Assembly: GCF_900100355.1 (NCBI RefSeq)
Contig: NZ_FNFH01000001.1
Span: 62,001 to 126,000 of the forward strand
Length of the DNA stretch: 64,000 bases
From: Microbulbifer yueqingensis
Lineage (GTDB): Bacteria > Pseudomonadota > Gammaproteobacteria > Pseudomonadales > Cellvibrionaceae
Direction: 5' to 3'
Numbering within the stretch: position 1 is the first letter of the stretch; every line of letters begins with the position of its first letter. This document shows, piece by piece, positions 1 through 9,088 of the stretch. The notes beneath the pieces were generated by a model. That model was not told the DNA's origin, did no database searches, and was given only the letters and a program-made list of their open reading frames with translations. Made by a program: the position numbers and the translations under genes.

Positions 1-1
1 G

Positions 2-769
2 GAATTCAGCGAGACCCTGGGCAATATCGGCGCTACCTACGACATCAATGACACCTTGCGCGCCTATGCCAATTATTCCGAGGGCTTCTCCATGCCGGAC
101 GTGGGCCGGGTGCTGCGCGGCATCAACCAGCCGGGCCAGAGCGTCGAGAGCTTCCTTGACCTGCAGCCGATCCTCACCCAGAACCGCGAGCTGGGCGTGG
201 ACTTCAGTGGCGAGCGCTTCGCCGCCCAGCTGGCCTACTACACCTCGGACTCCGATATCGGCCAGCGCCTGGCCCTGGGCGCGGACGGCGTATACAGCGT
301 CAAGCGCGAGAAGACCGAGATCGACGGCGTGGAAGCCCGCGGCCAGTGGTTCGTGAGCGACAGCGATACCCTGGACCTGCGCTACGCCTACACCGAGGGG
401 CGCTACGATTCGGACCAGGACGGCAGTGTCGATACCGACCTGGACGGCCGCAATATCGCACCCAACCGCATCAACCTGAGCTGGGCCCGCAACTGGAGCG
501 ATAACCTCTCTACCCGCCTGCAGGCCAACTGGCTGATGGACCGGGATTTCGAGAACGCCGATGGCGACGTCACCACCGAGTTTGACGGCTACGCCACCAT
601 CGATGCCAGTGCGCAGCTGCAGGCGCTGTCCGGCGAGTTCGCACTGGGGATCCAGAACCTGACCAACGAAGACTACTTTACCTACTACTCCCAGACCGCG
701 GGCAACGATATCCGCAACTTCAAGGGCATGGGGCGCAGCGTAAACCTGTCTTACTCCCGGGTATTCTGA
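2..769 (+). CDS. TonB-dependent outer-membrane receptor, C-terminal part (5' end outside window)
   Basis: The reading frame is open from base 2, so the gene begins upstream of the window; about 255 C-terminal residues are present. They alternate short strands and acidic loops typical of the 22-strand barrel of TonB-dependent receptors (aromatic strand ends, the motif NLTNEDYFTYYSQ near the end) and finish on an aromatic residue (SYSRVF), the usual outer-membrane insertion signal. Such receptors import ferric siderophores or other large ligands using TonB energy. The following PepSY protein gene, 62 bases downstream in the same direction, supports an iron-uptake role, but the ligand cannot be read from this part. 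The family is clear; the substrate is not. Confidence 0.88.
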   Translation, partial: EFSETLGNIGATYDINDTLRAYANYSEGFSMPDVGRVLRGINQPGQSVESFLDLQPILTQNRELGVDFSGERFAAQLAYYTSDSDIGQRLALGADGVYSVKREKTEIDGVEARGQWFVSDSDTLDLRYAYTEGRYDSDQDGSVDTDLDGRNIAPNRINLSWARNWSDNLSTRLQANWLMDRDFENADGDVTTEFDGYATIDASAQLQALSGEFALGIQNLTNEDYFTYYSQTAGNDIRNFKGMGRSVNLSYSRVF

Positions 770-831
770 TCCAACTCCCGTAAGCCCGCCGCGCCGGCCA
801 GGACCGGTGCGGCGGGACAACCGAGTTCACC

Positions 832-2010
832 ATGCGCAAAGTCCTGTTCACCCTGCACAAGTACGCCGGCCTGGTCCTGGGCCTGCTGCTGTCCCTGATC
901 GGCCTCACCGGCAGCCTGCTGGTGTTCGACCACGCGCTGGATGAACGGCTGGCGCCGCACACCGTTTCATTCGGACCTAGTGACACACCGGCCAGCTACG
1001 CGCAGGTGCTCGCGGCCGCCCGCACCGCCGTACCCGGCAACCCCGCGCCCACGCGCCTGATGACCCCGCGCCAGCCGGGCAGCCCGTACGTGGTGCGCTT
1101 CCCGGGTCCGGAGGGCGCGCCCGGGCCCATCGAGGTGAGTGTGTCCCCCACCGATGCCGAGGTACTGGCCGTGCGTGGCTGGGGCACCCCGGCTTACACC
1201 ATGACCTGGCTCTACCGCCTGCACTACACCCTGCTGTCAGGGAACACGGGCAAGACCGTGGTGGGGTTGATGGGGCTGCTGCTGATGGTGTTCTGCATTA
1301 CCGGCGCTGTGCTCTGGTGGCCGAAGAAGAGCCGCAGCGGCGGCCGGCGCTGGGGCAAGGCATTCCGCATCTCGCGCAGTGGCAACCGCTTCCGCTTCTA
1401 CTTCGACGTGCACCGGGTATTCGGCATCTACTTCCTGCCCCTGCTGCTGGTGACCAGCTTCTCCGGCGTCACCCTGGTGTTCCCGCAGCAGGTACGGGCG
1501 GTGATAAGCGCCGTCTTCCCCACCGAGCCGCTGGCCGCCCTGCCCGGCTCGCATACCGACAGCGGCCAGCCGATTTCACCGGATCGCGCCGCCCGCATCG
1601 CGCAGGCGAAATTCCCCAGCGGCGAACTGAAGCGCATATACCTGCCGCGCGACGGAGCCGACAGCTACGGCATTTCCTTCCGCGCTGCCGGCGAGGTATG
1701 GCAGAACTATGGCGCCAGCTTCGCGCGGGTGGACCAGTACAGTGGCGAGGTATTGATGGTGGAGGACGTCACCGCGATACCGACCGGCAACAAGATACTG
1801 CGCTGGCAGTTCCCGCTGCACAACGGCGACGCCCTGGGCCTTGTGGGCCGCTGGCTGGTATTGCTGACCGGCCTGGTGCCCGGCCTGCTGTTCGCCACCG
1901 GGGCCTACCTGTGGTGGAAGAAACGTCGACTGCGGCGGGCGGGCCAGCGATCGGTGGCGAGGCGTGGCTGGAAAGGGGGCCCGGGCGAGCCCCACTCTGT
2001 TTCCGGTTGA
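832..2010 (+). CDS. PepSY-associated transmembrane protein (putative siderophore-iron reductase family)
   Basis: A 392-residue inner-membrane protein starting at an ATG 62 bases after the TonB receptor. Hydrophobic segments lie at about residues 12-35, 140-162, 190-215 and 340-362, with a large periplasmic part between the first two and between the last two, the arrangement of PepSY_TM (PiuB-like) proteins. Family members are usually encoded beside TonB receptors and are thought to reduce or release iron from imported siderophores in the periplasm. The C-terminus is basic and cytoplasmic. Pairing with the upstream receptor makes an iron-uptake operon the likely context. The catalytic function is inferred from the family; no heme ligands were verified. 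Confidence 0.85.
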   Translation: MRKVLFTLHKYAGLVLGLLLSLIGLTGSLLVFDHALDERLAPHTVSFGPSDTPASYAQVLAAARTAVPGNPAPTRLMTPRQPGSPYVVRFPGPEGAPGPIEVSVSPTDAEVLAVRGWGTPAYTMTWLYRLHYTLLSGNTGKTVVGLMGLLLMVFCITGAVLWWPKKSRSGGRRWGKAFRISRSGNRFRFYFDVHRVFGIYFLPLLLVTSFSGVTLVFPQQVRAVISAVFPTEPLAALPGSHTDSGQPISPDRAARIAQAKFPSGELKRIYLPRDGADSYGISFRAAGEVWQNYGASFARVDQYSGEVLMVEDVTAIPTGNKILRWQFPLHNGDALGLVGRWLVLLTGLVPGLLFATGAYLWWKKRRLRRAGQRSVARRGWKGGPGEPHSVSG

Positions 2011-2059
2011 TCCGCAGCAAACTGCAGACTTCGAGCCTGAAGGGCTGAGCCTGAACAGG

Positions 2060-2236
2060 CTAGCCCCCCTTCCCTCCCGGACCCGCGAAATACCAGATGA
2101 TCAGGCCGATCAGCGGCAAAATCAGCACCAGCAGGATCCAGAGGACCTTTTTCAGGCCGTCTGCCGAGCTTTGCAGTATCTTGATGATTGCGTAAATGTC
2201 CGCAATCAGAATGAGAAACCCGAAAATCGCTTCCAT
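2060..2236 (-). CDS. small PLDc_N-type membrane protein (58 aa)
   Basis: A short minus-strand gene. The first in-frame ATG with a good ribosome-binding site (AGGGAG, about 4 bases before it) is at 2234-2236; the open frame continues upstream but without such a site. The product begins MEAIFGFLILIADIYAI, has a second hydrophobic helix (VLWILLVLILPLIGLIIWY) and ends in a glycine-rich tail (GPGGKGG). This two-helix layout with the IxWYF motif matches the PLDc_N (phospholipase D N-terminal) domain found as free-standing small inner-membrane proteins. Role unknown. It converges with the PepSY gene and is separated from it by 49 bases. Confidence 0.75.
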   Translation of the reverse strand: MEAIFGFLILIADIYAIIKILQSSADGLKKVLWILLVLILPLIGLIIWYFAGPGGKGG

Positions 2237-2575
2237 AATAGCGCTCCCTGTGTCGTCAGTAGTCACCCGGATGGAGACAGGCACAGAGTATAGCCACTGG
2301 ACAGTGGGCCGCAGGAAAGGCGCCACAGGCGCATGAACGGCCAGGCGCAGAGCGGATATACTCAAGGGCAGCAAGGGGAAGTGCTCCCCACCGGGAGTAA
2401 ACCCGACGCCACAAACTGGCTCCAGCTCGCAGGCCCCGGAATGCAGACATTCCGGGCGCTAGAATGGAGTGAAAACAAAAGCCTGCTTACACTGGCTGTC
2501 CGCTGCACAGCGATTCCGGTACTCTGGCAGTTTTCAGCGCCAGCCATTTCTTGCCGGCCATTTCTTGAGGGATGC

Positions 2576-3949
2576 ATGACCAGAAATCTCGTCGATGCAG
2601 AAGTATCACCCGTCGGGCAGTTCGCCATTCTGTCCAAGTACGAAATCAACAAGCTCACAGGCGAGAGCCGCGGCCCGCTGTACCAGGTTTTCCGCAACTG
2701 TTCCCTGGCCGTGCTCAGCAGTGGCGGCTATATGGATGACGGCAAGGAGCTGCTGGAAAAGTATGCCGATTTCGATATCTCCGTTATCCCCACAGAGCGC
2801 AATGTCAAAATCAGGGTGAAGAATGCCCCCGCCATCGCTTTTGTCGACGGGAAAATGATTCGCGGGATCAGCGAACACCTGTTCTCAGTGCTCCGCGACA
2901 TCATTTACGTCAACAGCGAAATCACCGGCGACCCGCGTTACGACCTGGTTTCCGCCCAGGGTACTACCGATGCGGTCTTCCATATCCTGCGCAATGCCGG
3001 CACCTTTAACCGGTCCCGCGCCCCGAGGCTGGTGGTCTGCTGGGGCGGGCACTCCATTTCGTCGGCGGAATACGATTACACCAAGGATGTGGGCTACGAG
3101 CTGGCGTTGCGATACCTGGATATCTGCACCGGCTGCGGCCCGGGCGCGATGAAAGGCCCGATGAAAGGCGCCACCATCGGGCATGCCAAGCAGCGCGACC
3201 GGCACGGGCAGTACCTCGGCATTACCGAGCCCGGCATCATCGCGGCAGAGGCACCAAACCCGATCGTCAACCAGCTGGTCATCATGCCGGACATCGAGAA
3301 ACGCCTGGAGGCGTTCGTCCGTACCGGCCACGGCATTGTGGTTTTCCCCGGCGGCGCGGGTACTGCCGAGGAGATCCTCTACCTGATGGGCATACTCCTG
3401 CACGAGGACAACCTGGAACAACCCTTCCCGGTCATCTTCACCGGCCCGGCCAGTGCGGCGGACTACTTCATCCGTATCGACCAGTTCATTGTCTCCACCC
3501 TCGGTGAGAAGGCCCGGTCCCGATACCAGATCATTATCGACGACCCGCCGGAAGTCGCCCGGCAGATGGCGGCAGGCATCCAGGAGGTGCAGGAATACCG
3601 CAAGGAATCCGGGGATGCCTTTTACTTCAACTGGAAGCTGAAGGTCTCCACCGAGTTCCAGCGGCCGTTTATCCCCACCCACCAGAACATGCACGACTTG
3701 GAACTGCATACCAACCAGGAGCCGTACCGCTTGGCCGCCAACCTGCGCCGCGCCTTCTCCGGAATCGTTTCCGGGAATGTAAAGAACGAGGGCATCCGCA
3801 ACGTGGAGAAAAATGGCCCCTACCAGTTGCGCGGCGACCCGAGCCTTATGCGCAGCATGGATACCCTGCTGGCATCCTTCGCCAAACAGCAGCGGATGAA
3901 ACTGCCGGGCAAGGAGTACATTCCCTGCTATGAGATCAGTGCGGAATAA
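2576..3949 (+). CDS. ppnN: pyrimidine/purine nucleotide 5'-monophosphate nucleosidase (LOG family)
   Basis: A 457-residue protein closely resembling E. coli PpnN (YgdH). It hydrolyses nucleoside 5'-monophosphates to base plus ribose 5-phosphate in nucleotide salvage; the E. coli enzyme is stimulated by ppGpp. Visible features: an N-terminal regulatory domain, the Rossmann-like LOG motif PGGAGTAEE, CTGCGPGAM, MPDIEKRLEAFVR and the typical C-terminus KLPGKEYIPCYEI. I chose the ATG at 2576 because it follows a GAGGG ribosome site and its product aligns end to end with the 454-residue E. coli protein; the open frame extends 81 codons further upstream with no family similarity. Monocistronic in appearance. 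Confidence 0.95.
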   Translation: MTRNLVDAEVSPVGQFAILSKYEINKLTGESRGPLYQVFRNCSLAVLSSGGYMDDGKELLEKYADFDISVIPTERNVKIRVKNAPAIAFVDGKMIRGISEHLFSVLRDIIYVNSEITGDPRYDLVSAQGTTDAVFHILRNAGTFNRSRAPRLVVCWGGHSISSAEYDYTKDVGYELALRYLDICTGCGPGAMKGPMKGATIGHAKQRDRHGQYLGITEPGIIAAEAPNPIVNQLVIMPDIEKRLEAFVRTGHGIVVFPGGAGTAEEILYLMGILLHEDNLEQPFPVIFTGPASAADYFIRIDQFIVSTLGEKARSRYQIIIDDPPEVARQMAAGIQEVQEYRKESGDAFYFNWKLKVSTEFQRPFIPTHQNMHDLELHTNQEPYRLAANLRRAFSGIVSGNVKNEGIRNVEKNGPYQLRGDPSLMRSMDTLLASFAKQQRMKLPGKEYIPCYEISAE

Positions 3950-4146
3950 AGCGGACTTGCGGCCCAGTGGTGAAAATAAAGTCGGGGCGCACAATCGCGT
4001 CGGCTAGCCCTTCCCTATCCGGCGCTCCAGGGAAGCATAATTCATACGGCGCGTATTCCTGACAGGACTATCCTGTTGGCTTGGAGTCACATCTATCGCG
4101 CCTGTCGTGGCCCTGCCCTGAACCAGGCGCCGCACGCCACTAGGTT

Positions 4147-5352
4147 ATGAGCTACGCCAACCTGACCATTCTCGCGCTATTCATCTTTGCCTACAGCATC
4201 GTGAGTCGCCGGACAGCCCATACCCCCTTCCAGGGGGCGCTGGTTTTTACCCTGTCGGGATTTGCCCTCGGCGGTGACGGGCTGGGCATTCTCGATCTGT
4301 CCGTCGATTCCGAGGGTCTGCGGATCCTGGCGGCATCTGCGTTAGCCCTGGTGCTCTTTACCGATGCCGCCGAAGCGGACCTGTCGGTGCTCCGTTCGGC
4401 AATCGCCATTCCCCGGCGCCTGCTACTGGCGGTAATGCCGCTGAAGATCCTGATGGGCTACCTGTGCGGCCTGTTGCTGTTCCCTGACATAGACCACTAC
4501 GAGCTCGCAATCCTCGCGACGATGCTGGCGCCAACCGATGCCGCGCTGGGCAAGGCCGTAGTCACCAACCCGACGGTGCCGGCCCATATTCGCGAATCGC
4601 TCAATTTCGAGAGCGGCCTCAACGACGGCCTGGCCGTGCCCATCCTGTTTATCTTTATTGCCCTGGCGACGGGTGCCGCGTCACCGGACTCAACCCCCGA
4701 GCTGGCGCTGGAATTGATGTTGCGGGAGCTGGGGATAGGCCTGCTGGTGGGGCTGGGTATGACCGGTGTTATGGCGCAGATCCTGCGCTGGGCGTCGGCT
4801 CACCGCTGGATAACGGTAAGCTGGCAGCAGCTACCTGTGGTCACCATGTCCCTGAGCTGCTTCGGCGCCGCGCAGTGGTTCCACGGAAGCGGCTTTATCG
4901 CGGCTTTCACCGGGGGCGTGCTGTTTGGCTGGATGGCGTGGACTTCCAAAGGCGAGCTGTTGAAAGCGGCCGAGGGGACTGCCGATACCCTCACCCTTAT
5001 CACCTGGGTCGTGTTTGGCGGCATTGCCCTGGGCCCAGTCCTTGGCGAGATTACCTGGCAGATCGCACTGTACTCTGTGCTGAGCCTAACCGTGGTGCGC
5101 CTTGTACCAGTGTTTATCTGCCTTTCCGGCACGGGGCTGAGCTGGCAGGAGAAGCTGTTCGTGGGCTGGTTTGGCCCCCGCGGCCTGGCAAGTATCGTCT
5201 TCGGAGTGGTGGTGCTGAACCTGGCGCTGCCCGGTGGCGATACTGTCGTGGTGACTGCGGCCAGTACCGTACTGCTGAGCGTTGTTGCCCATGGGGTCAC
5301 CGCCAACTACATGGTGCGCTGGCTGAACGGGCAAATGAGGCGTGCTTCCTAG
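4147..5352 (+). CDS. CPA1-type cation:proton antiporter (NhaP-like)
   Basis: A 401-residue polytopic inner-membrane protein with about twelve hydrophobic segments. The motif FESGLNDGLAVP (about residues 156-167) is the signature of the NhaP/CPA1 Na+/H+ exchangers, with the Asp expected to carry ions, and MLAPTDAALGKAVV just before it is also typical. It should exchange cytoplasmic Na+ or K+ for protons and help with salt and pH homeostasis, which suits a marine host. No long cytoplasmic C-terminal domain (TrkA or CNMP-like) is present, so it is a minimal exchanger. The channel-like gene 72 bases downstream in the same direction may be co-transcribed. Ion specificity cannot be told from sequence. 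Confidence 0.88.
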   Translation: MSYANLTILALFIFAYSIVSRRTAHTPFQGALVFTLSGFALGGDGLGILDLSVDSEGLRILAASALALVLFTDAAEADLSVLRSAIAIPRRLLLAVMPLKILMGYLCGLLLFPDIDHYELAILATMLAPTDAALGKAVVTNPTVPAHIRESLNFESGLNDGLAVPILFIFIALATGAASPDSTPELALELMLRELGIGLLVGLGMTGVMAQILRWASAHRWITVSWQQLPVVTMSLSCFGAAQWFHGSGFIAAFTGGVLFGWMAWTSKGELLKAAEGTADTLTLITWVVFGGIALGPVLGEITWQIALYSVLSLTVVRLVPVFICLSGTGLSWQEKLFVGWFGPRGLASIVFGVVVLNLALPGGDTVVVTAASTVLLSVVAHGVTANYMVRWLNGQMRRAS

Positions 5353-5424
5353 ATTGAAAGAACCCGGAGCCTGCAGAAACCCACGCTCCTCCGGCACCAG
5401 GCCAACCTGAAAAGGAGATCCCAC

Positions 5425-5844
5425 GTGTTATTGGCCATTCTATTGACCGTGATTGGACTGCTGCTGGTCAGTGTTACGCACTACCTGGGCCTGGGTCTTT
5501 TAAGCCGCTACTATATAAAATGCGGATCTGACATGAACCTTATCCAGTCTGTGAATGCCCTCGTGGTGATTTTCATCCTGCATGTAGTTGAGGCTTTATA
5601 CTTCACCGCCATTTACTGGGTAGCGCACCAGTGGCTGGAATTAGGGGAGTTTACCAGCGGGTTCAGGGACATCTTTCGGGACTATTTCTACTTCTCGCTG
5701 GTCAGCATGACCACCCTTGGCCTGAGCGAGTTTAACCCCGTGGGGCACCTGAAAGTGATTACCGCGCTGCAATCGCTATTGGGCTTCATGATGCTGACCT
5801 GGTCTGCCACCTTCTACTTCAAGGCACTGTCGAAGAATAACTAA
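5425..5844 (+). CDS. small potassium-channel-like membrane protein with atypical filter
   Basis: A 139-residue protein starting at a GTG preceded by a strong AAGGAGA site. Hydrophobic helices lie at about residues 2-25, 42-68 and 108-132. Between the last two is a re-entrant pore-like segment YFYFSLVSMTTLGLSEFNP, which matches the pore region of two-helix K+ channels (consensus TTLGYGDxxP) except that the GYGD filter reads GLSE. The family (bacterial ion channel) is suggested by this arrangement. Loss of the GYG filter means it may not conduct K+ selectively, or may be a non-channel relative. It follows the cation antiporter, so a shared ion-homeostasis role is plausible. Confidence 0.7.
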   Translation: MLLAILLTVIGLLLVSVTHYLGLGLLSRYYIKCGSDMNLIQSVNALVVIFILHVVEALYFTAIYWVAHQWLELGEFTSGFRDIFRDYFYFSLVSMTTLGLSEFNPVGHLKVITALQSLLGFMMLTWSATFYFKALSKNN

Positions 5845-5870
5845 GATACGGGATGCGCAGAACTGGTAGA

Positions 5871-6020
5871 GCCTATACGGCGCTCTTGCGCCTGAAAAAG
5901 CCTCGCTGGTGCTGACGACCACTCCTCTGCCCCGCCCTCCCAACTACATCCCTCAAACCGCGCGCAGTCTCACACAGGGGAAGGCTGTTAAGCCCGACAT
6001 CATCAGTTGATAGGTGTACG
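5871..6020 (+). repeat. solo copy of the RAYT downstream tail repeat
   Basis: This stretch between the channel gene and the barrel gene resembles, in the same order and orientation, the sequence that follows the transposase copies near 11.1, 12.4 and 15.8 kb. Block 1 (5871-5912, GCCTATACGG then CGCCTGAAAAAGCC) and block 2 (5969-6016, GAAGGCTGTTAAGCCCGA then CATCAGTTGATAGGTGT) are recognisable; the middle is more divergent. Block 2 holds a small hairpin GGCT-gtta-AGCC at 5983-5994. No transposase remnant lies upstream here. The rest of the 341-base gap (5845-6185) holds no other feature that I can support. Confidence 0.65.
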
Positions 6021-6185
6021 TTTAGCTACCAGCTAATGTCCCTCCGAATGCTTCTTACCCCATGACCCGACAAACACACCGCCAACTAGAAAGCCGGCAG
6101 CGCCGGACCATTACACGCTATTACAGTGACTTAAGTCACGCCGCAAACATGGATAGAATCACATTTGATAACAAAGGAGCTAACC

Positions 6186-6764
6186 ATGAAAAAGATCTTT
6201 GCCCCCTTGATCCTCGTCTCGCTGCTCACGAGCGCGCATACCATGGCCAAGGTCAATGACGACCTGGGCTTCAATACGGTGATCTCGCTGAGTAGCGGCG
6301 TGGTACGCGGTGAGGAGTCGGAGGAAGACGAAAACCTCACTAGCGTGGCGATCGGTGCGGACTTTCACAAGTTCCCGGTCGAAATGGAGCTTCGCTATAC
6401 CCGCGCCTCATCCAGCGCAAGCGCCGACCTGGGCGGCGACACCCTGAATCTCAATGGCGACCTGGATAACTGGAGCATCGGCGGCAAGCTGGACCTGAGC
6501 TGGAACTGCCGCGCTTCGTGCCTGTACCTGATGGGAGCATACAATTACGGCGAGAATACCCTGACTGCCGAGCTGAACGGCGAGGAAGTAGCCGATGCGG
6601 TCATCACCGGCAACTACTTCAGCTGGGGTGGTGGCTTCCGCTATGACTTTACCGCCCAGCTGCGCGCGACCGTTGAATACGTGATCTTTGAGACCGGTGA
6701 GCAGGACAATGTGGATTTCGGGACCAGCAAGGCATGGATGGGTGGCCTCGCGTACAAGTTTTAA
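6186..6764 (+). CDS. YfaZ-like outer-membrane beta-barrel protein
   Basis: A 192-residue protein. The ATG at 6186 follows AAAGGAG by a few bases; an in-frame upstream start exists but lacks a ribosome site. It opens with a signal peptide (KKIFAPLILVSLLTSAHTMA, cleavage about residue 21). The mature part is a series of amphipathic strands with a short disulfide-capable pair (CRASC, about residues 109-113), ending in AWMGGLAYKF with a terminal Phe, as expected for an outer-membrane barrel of about eight strands. The pattern fits YfaZ or opacity-type barrels of unknown function. Followed by a strong hairpin terminator, so it is probably transcribed alone. Confidence 0.78.
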   Translation: MKKIFAPLILVSLLTSAHTMAKVNDDLGFNTVISLSSGVVRGEESEEDENLTSVAIGADFHKFPVEMELRYTRASSSASADLGGDTLNLNGDLDNWSIGGKLDLSWNCRASCLYLMGAYNYGENTLTAELNGEEVADAVITGNYFSWGGGFRYDFTAQLRATVEYVIFETGEQDNVDFGTSKAWMGGLAYKF

Positions 6765-6785
6765 CAGCGACCACACCGCTGAACT

Positions 6786-6820
6786 AATAGGGCGGCAGGC
6801 TATTGGCCTGCCGCCCTATT
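6786..6820 (+). terminator. hairpin terminator after the barrel gene
   Basis: A perfect 15-bp inverted repeat (AATAGGGCGGCAGGC, 6786-6800, with its complement at 6806-6820) and a 5-base loop, 22 bases after the stop codon. The following tract (CATATTT) is only weakly T-rich. The remaining 6821-7108 holds no gene or repeat that I recognise; a 60-codon open frame there has no coding signature. Confidence 0.8.
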
Positions 6821-7108
6821 CATATTTAGAGGCCCGAGAGCGGACAAGTTGCTAACAACTCCTGGCCTTAATAAGCAGCAGTGTTTGCCTGCCCTGGCTT
6901 GCTATCCTGATTGGCAGAGACCTTCAAGAAAGCGATTGAACTCCAGGAGCAGACTCCTGCTTCGGCTACAACCGGGTATTCTTTCCCCGTCAGTCAGGGC
7001 ACCTTGCCCGCTTTCCCGACATAATGGTTAGCCACGCTGTAGCTCCCTTAACCGCGCTATACCGCAGCTGGACAAGAGAAGGGATGGCTTGAACCTCTCT
7101 ATATCCTG

Positions 7109-9088
7109 CTATCTCAACACCTCCTCCCCGGGCAGGATCGCTGTCATAAACCGATAACTCGGTAATGCCTGATAGCGCGCATCCTCCTTAAGCATTCTCA
7201 TAAATTCACGGTGCCCACTCTTGGTTCGCCCCACCAGGCAGCCAGCGCTTGAGGACCCAATGTTATCTATCGGATTGTCATAGCCACAGTGCTGGTTAAT
7301 CCCAAAAAGGCCCTGGTCTAGCTGGTCGCCTAGCCGCTTATAGTCCTTGTTCCGGTCTCGATAGACCGCAACCGGCCGCACCTGAACCAGAGCCTCGTGT
7401 CCCGTTGGCGAACTTTTACGATGGAAACCTACCACCCAGGATTTATATTGCCCAAAGGCAATTCGCGCAGCGCCTGTGACATTTGGAAGAGGCCTTTCGG
7501 TATATCTCCTGCCGGGCTCTGTCGTTCCCTCCCAACTCGCGACTTGCAGTGCGCCCCTGCTGTCGATGCTGAAAGCCATGCGCAGGTCATTAAATACGTT
7601 GGGCCGGTCGTCGTTCAGCGTACCGTCGGGATTCGCACCCTCGAGGTAAACGATATTAGTGCAGCCCGGGTGTCGGCAAATCCAGTACCCCTTATCATTC
7701 ATGTAAGCTATAACCCGGTCAAACCAGGTGTTTCCCGCCTTGATATCCGGCAGTGGGTTGGCGGGGCTGACAAGGGTTCGAGCTATATCGCGGGAAAATC
7801 CGTCATCAAGCGACAAGTTGTTTTGTTTACAGAACTCTTCCAGCGCCCACCTGGATATACTGCCCAAGAGCCCGTCAACTGGTGGATCGAGGTAACCCTG
7901 CTCACCCAGAATCGCCTGTATCTCTTTGACCAAATCTATGCGGCCACCCAGTTCATCCAGGGGAATGGCGGCACCACTATAGTTGGACAGGGATGTACCG
8001 TTGGCCACAACGATAGAATTCTCCCCGGCGACATTTTTCCTGCGGAACCTGTCCGGCTGGATCTTTTTATCCAGATAGTCATTCAGCCATAAGCGATACG
8101 CACGAGTGGGGTCATGACCGGCAGCCTTGAGATATTTCTTTCTCTGCCTACCGCCAATTTGCCTTCGAAGCTTGTCAAACGAGTGTGTATCGGTTCCCTT
8201 GAGGAACCGGATTGCGCCGGAGGGGCCTTCATGATGCGCCAGGTACATGAAACGGGCCTTATCGTCATCACTGGCTTCGGCCGGTATCACTCCCGCCCTC
8301 ACCAGGGTCTTCAGGTTTTCAAGGCCGTACTCTGCCGCTGTCACTATCGAGAGCTCCGGATCAAAGCGCAAATCCAGCAACTTCCTTTGCTTATCTCTCC
8401 CTGAGGCCACTGCATTCAGGTTTGTTATCAAGCCCCTGGCTTTACCCACCTGGTTCAGTAAAGTCGACGATTTCCGCGCGAGATCCAACCAGGTACCCGA
8501 CAGAAACTGCGTCAACCCGGAAGCACTGGTCCGGGGGTTGCGGGCTTCGGCGTTCCAGATGCCTGAGCTCTTCTTCCCGGCTTCGGCATCGACCAGGGCC
8601 GCCAGGGAAGCCGCGTCGATTCCGGTGATCTCCTGCGCCTTCAATAGGTGCCTGCGGTACACTTCGTTGACGCCGAGAACGAGCTGGCTTCCCTCCCCGG
8701 CTTCGACAATGGGCTCGCCGTCATCACTCATTTCATTGAGGTTGATCCAGCCCCTGTGCTCCCCGGCAGCATCTTCCACCGTGGCCTTTCTCCAGTTCTC
8801 CACCGGCTCATTCAGCCATTCCACGCTGCCGGTTATTACGTCGAACTTGTCAGAAAAAGGCTCGGGATACAGCTTGACCGTTTGACCCGGGATCTCCTCT
8901 ATCGCAGCTGCCAGAATCCAGCCTGACTGGACGTCGCCGTTGGCACGATTGACTTCGACCCTCATCCATTCGCCCAGAGGCTTGAGTCCGGTCAGTTCCT
9001 CGCCCGGTTCGATAGTACCAACTGACTTTGAACCGGCGTCGGGATCTGGCTGCAGCTCTGTAGGCTCACGAACAGTATATTTTTCCAT
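7109..9088 (-). CDS. multidomain cell-wall hydrolase/transpeptidase-like protein without signal peptide
   Basis: A 659-residue protein with no signal peptide or membrane helix. In order: an SH3-like domain (about 3-62), a second SH3-like segment (about 70-118), a lytic-transglycosylase-like domain (about 140-310; possible catalytic Glu169 in VDAEAGK, and ASGLTQFLSGTW at 189-200), a peptidoglycan-binding type 1 domain (about 384-440, EIQAILGEQGYLDPPVDGLLG), and a C-terminal domain (about 455-659) in which His600 and Cys617 (SSSAGCLVG) are spaced as in YkuD-type L,D-transpeptidases. It should bind and cleave or remodel peptidoglycan. Lack of a signal suggests export by phage-like lysis or a type VI/contractile system, or delivery to another cell. 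It is divergent from the lipase gene, 167 bases apart. Individual domain calls are by eye; the C-terminal one is the least certain. Confidence 0.7.
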   Translation of the reverse strand: MEKYTVREPTELQPDPDAGSKSVGTIEPGEELTGLKPLGEWMRVEVNRANGDVQSGWILAAAIEEIPGQTVKLYPEPFSDKFDVITGSVEWLNEPVENWRKATVEDAAGEHRGWINLNEMSDDGEPIVEAGEGSQLVLGVNEVYRRHLLKAQEITGIDAASLAALVDAEAGKKSSGIWNAEARNPRTSASGLTQFLSGTWLDLARKSSTLLNQVGKARGLITNLNAVASGRDKQRKLLDLRFDPELSIVTAAEYGLENLKTLVRAGVIPAEASDDDKARFMYLAHHEGPSGAIRFLKGTDTHSFDKLRRQIGGRQRKKYLKAAGHDPTRAYRLWLNDYLDKKIQPDRFRRKNVAGENSIVVANGTSLSNYSGAAIPLDELGGRIDLVKEIQAILGEQGYLDPPVDGLLGSISRWALEEFCKQNNLSLDDGFSRDIARTLVSPANPLPDIKAGNTWFDRVIAYMNDKGYWICRHPGCTNIVYLEGANPDGTLNDDRPNVFNDLRMAFSIDSRGALQVASWEGTTEPGRRYTERPLPNVTGAARIAFGQYKSWVVGFHRKSSPTGHEALVQVRPVAVYRDRNKDYKRLGDQLDQGLFGINQHCGYDNPIDNIGSSSAGCLVGRTKSGHREFMRMLKEDARYQALPSYRFMTAILPGEEVLR

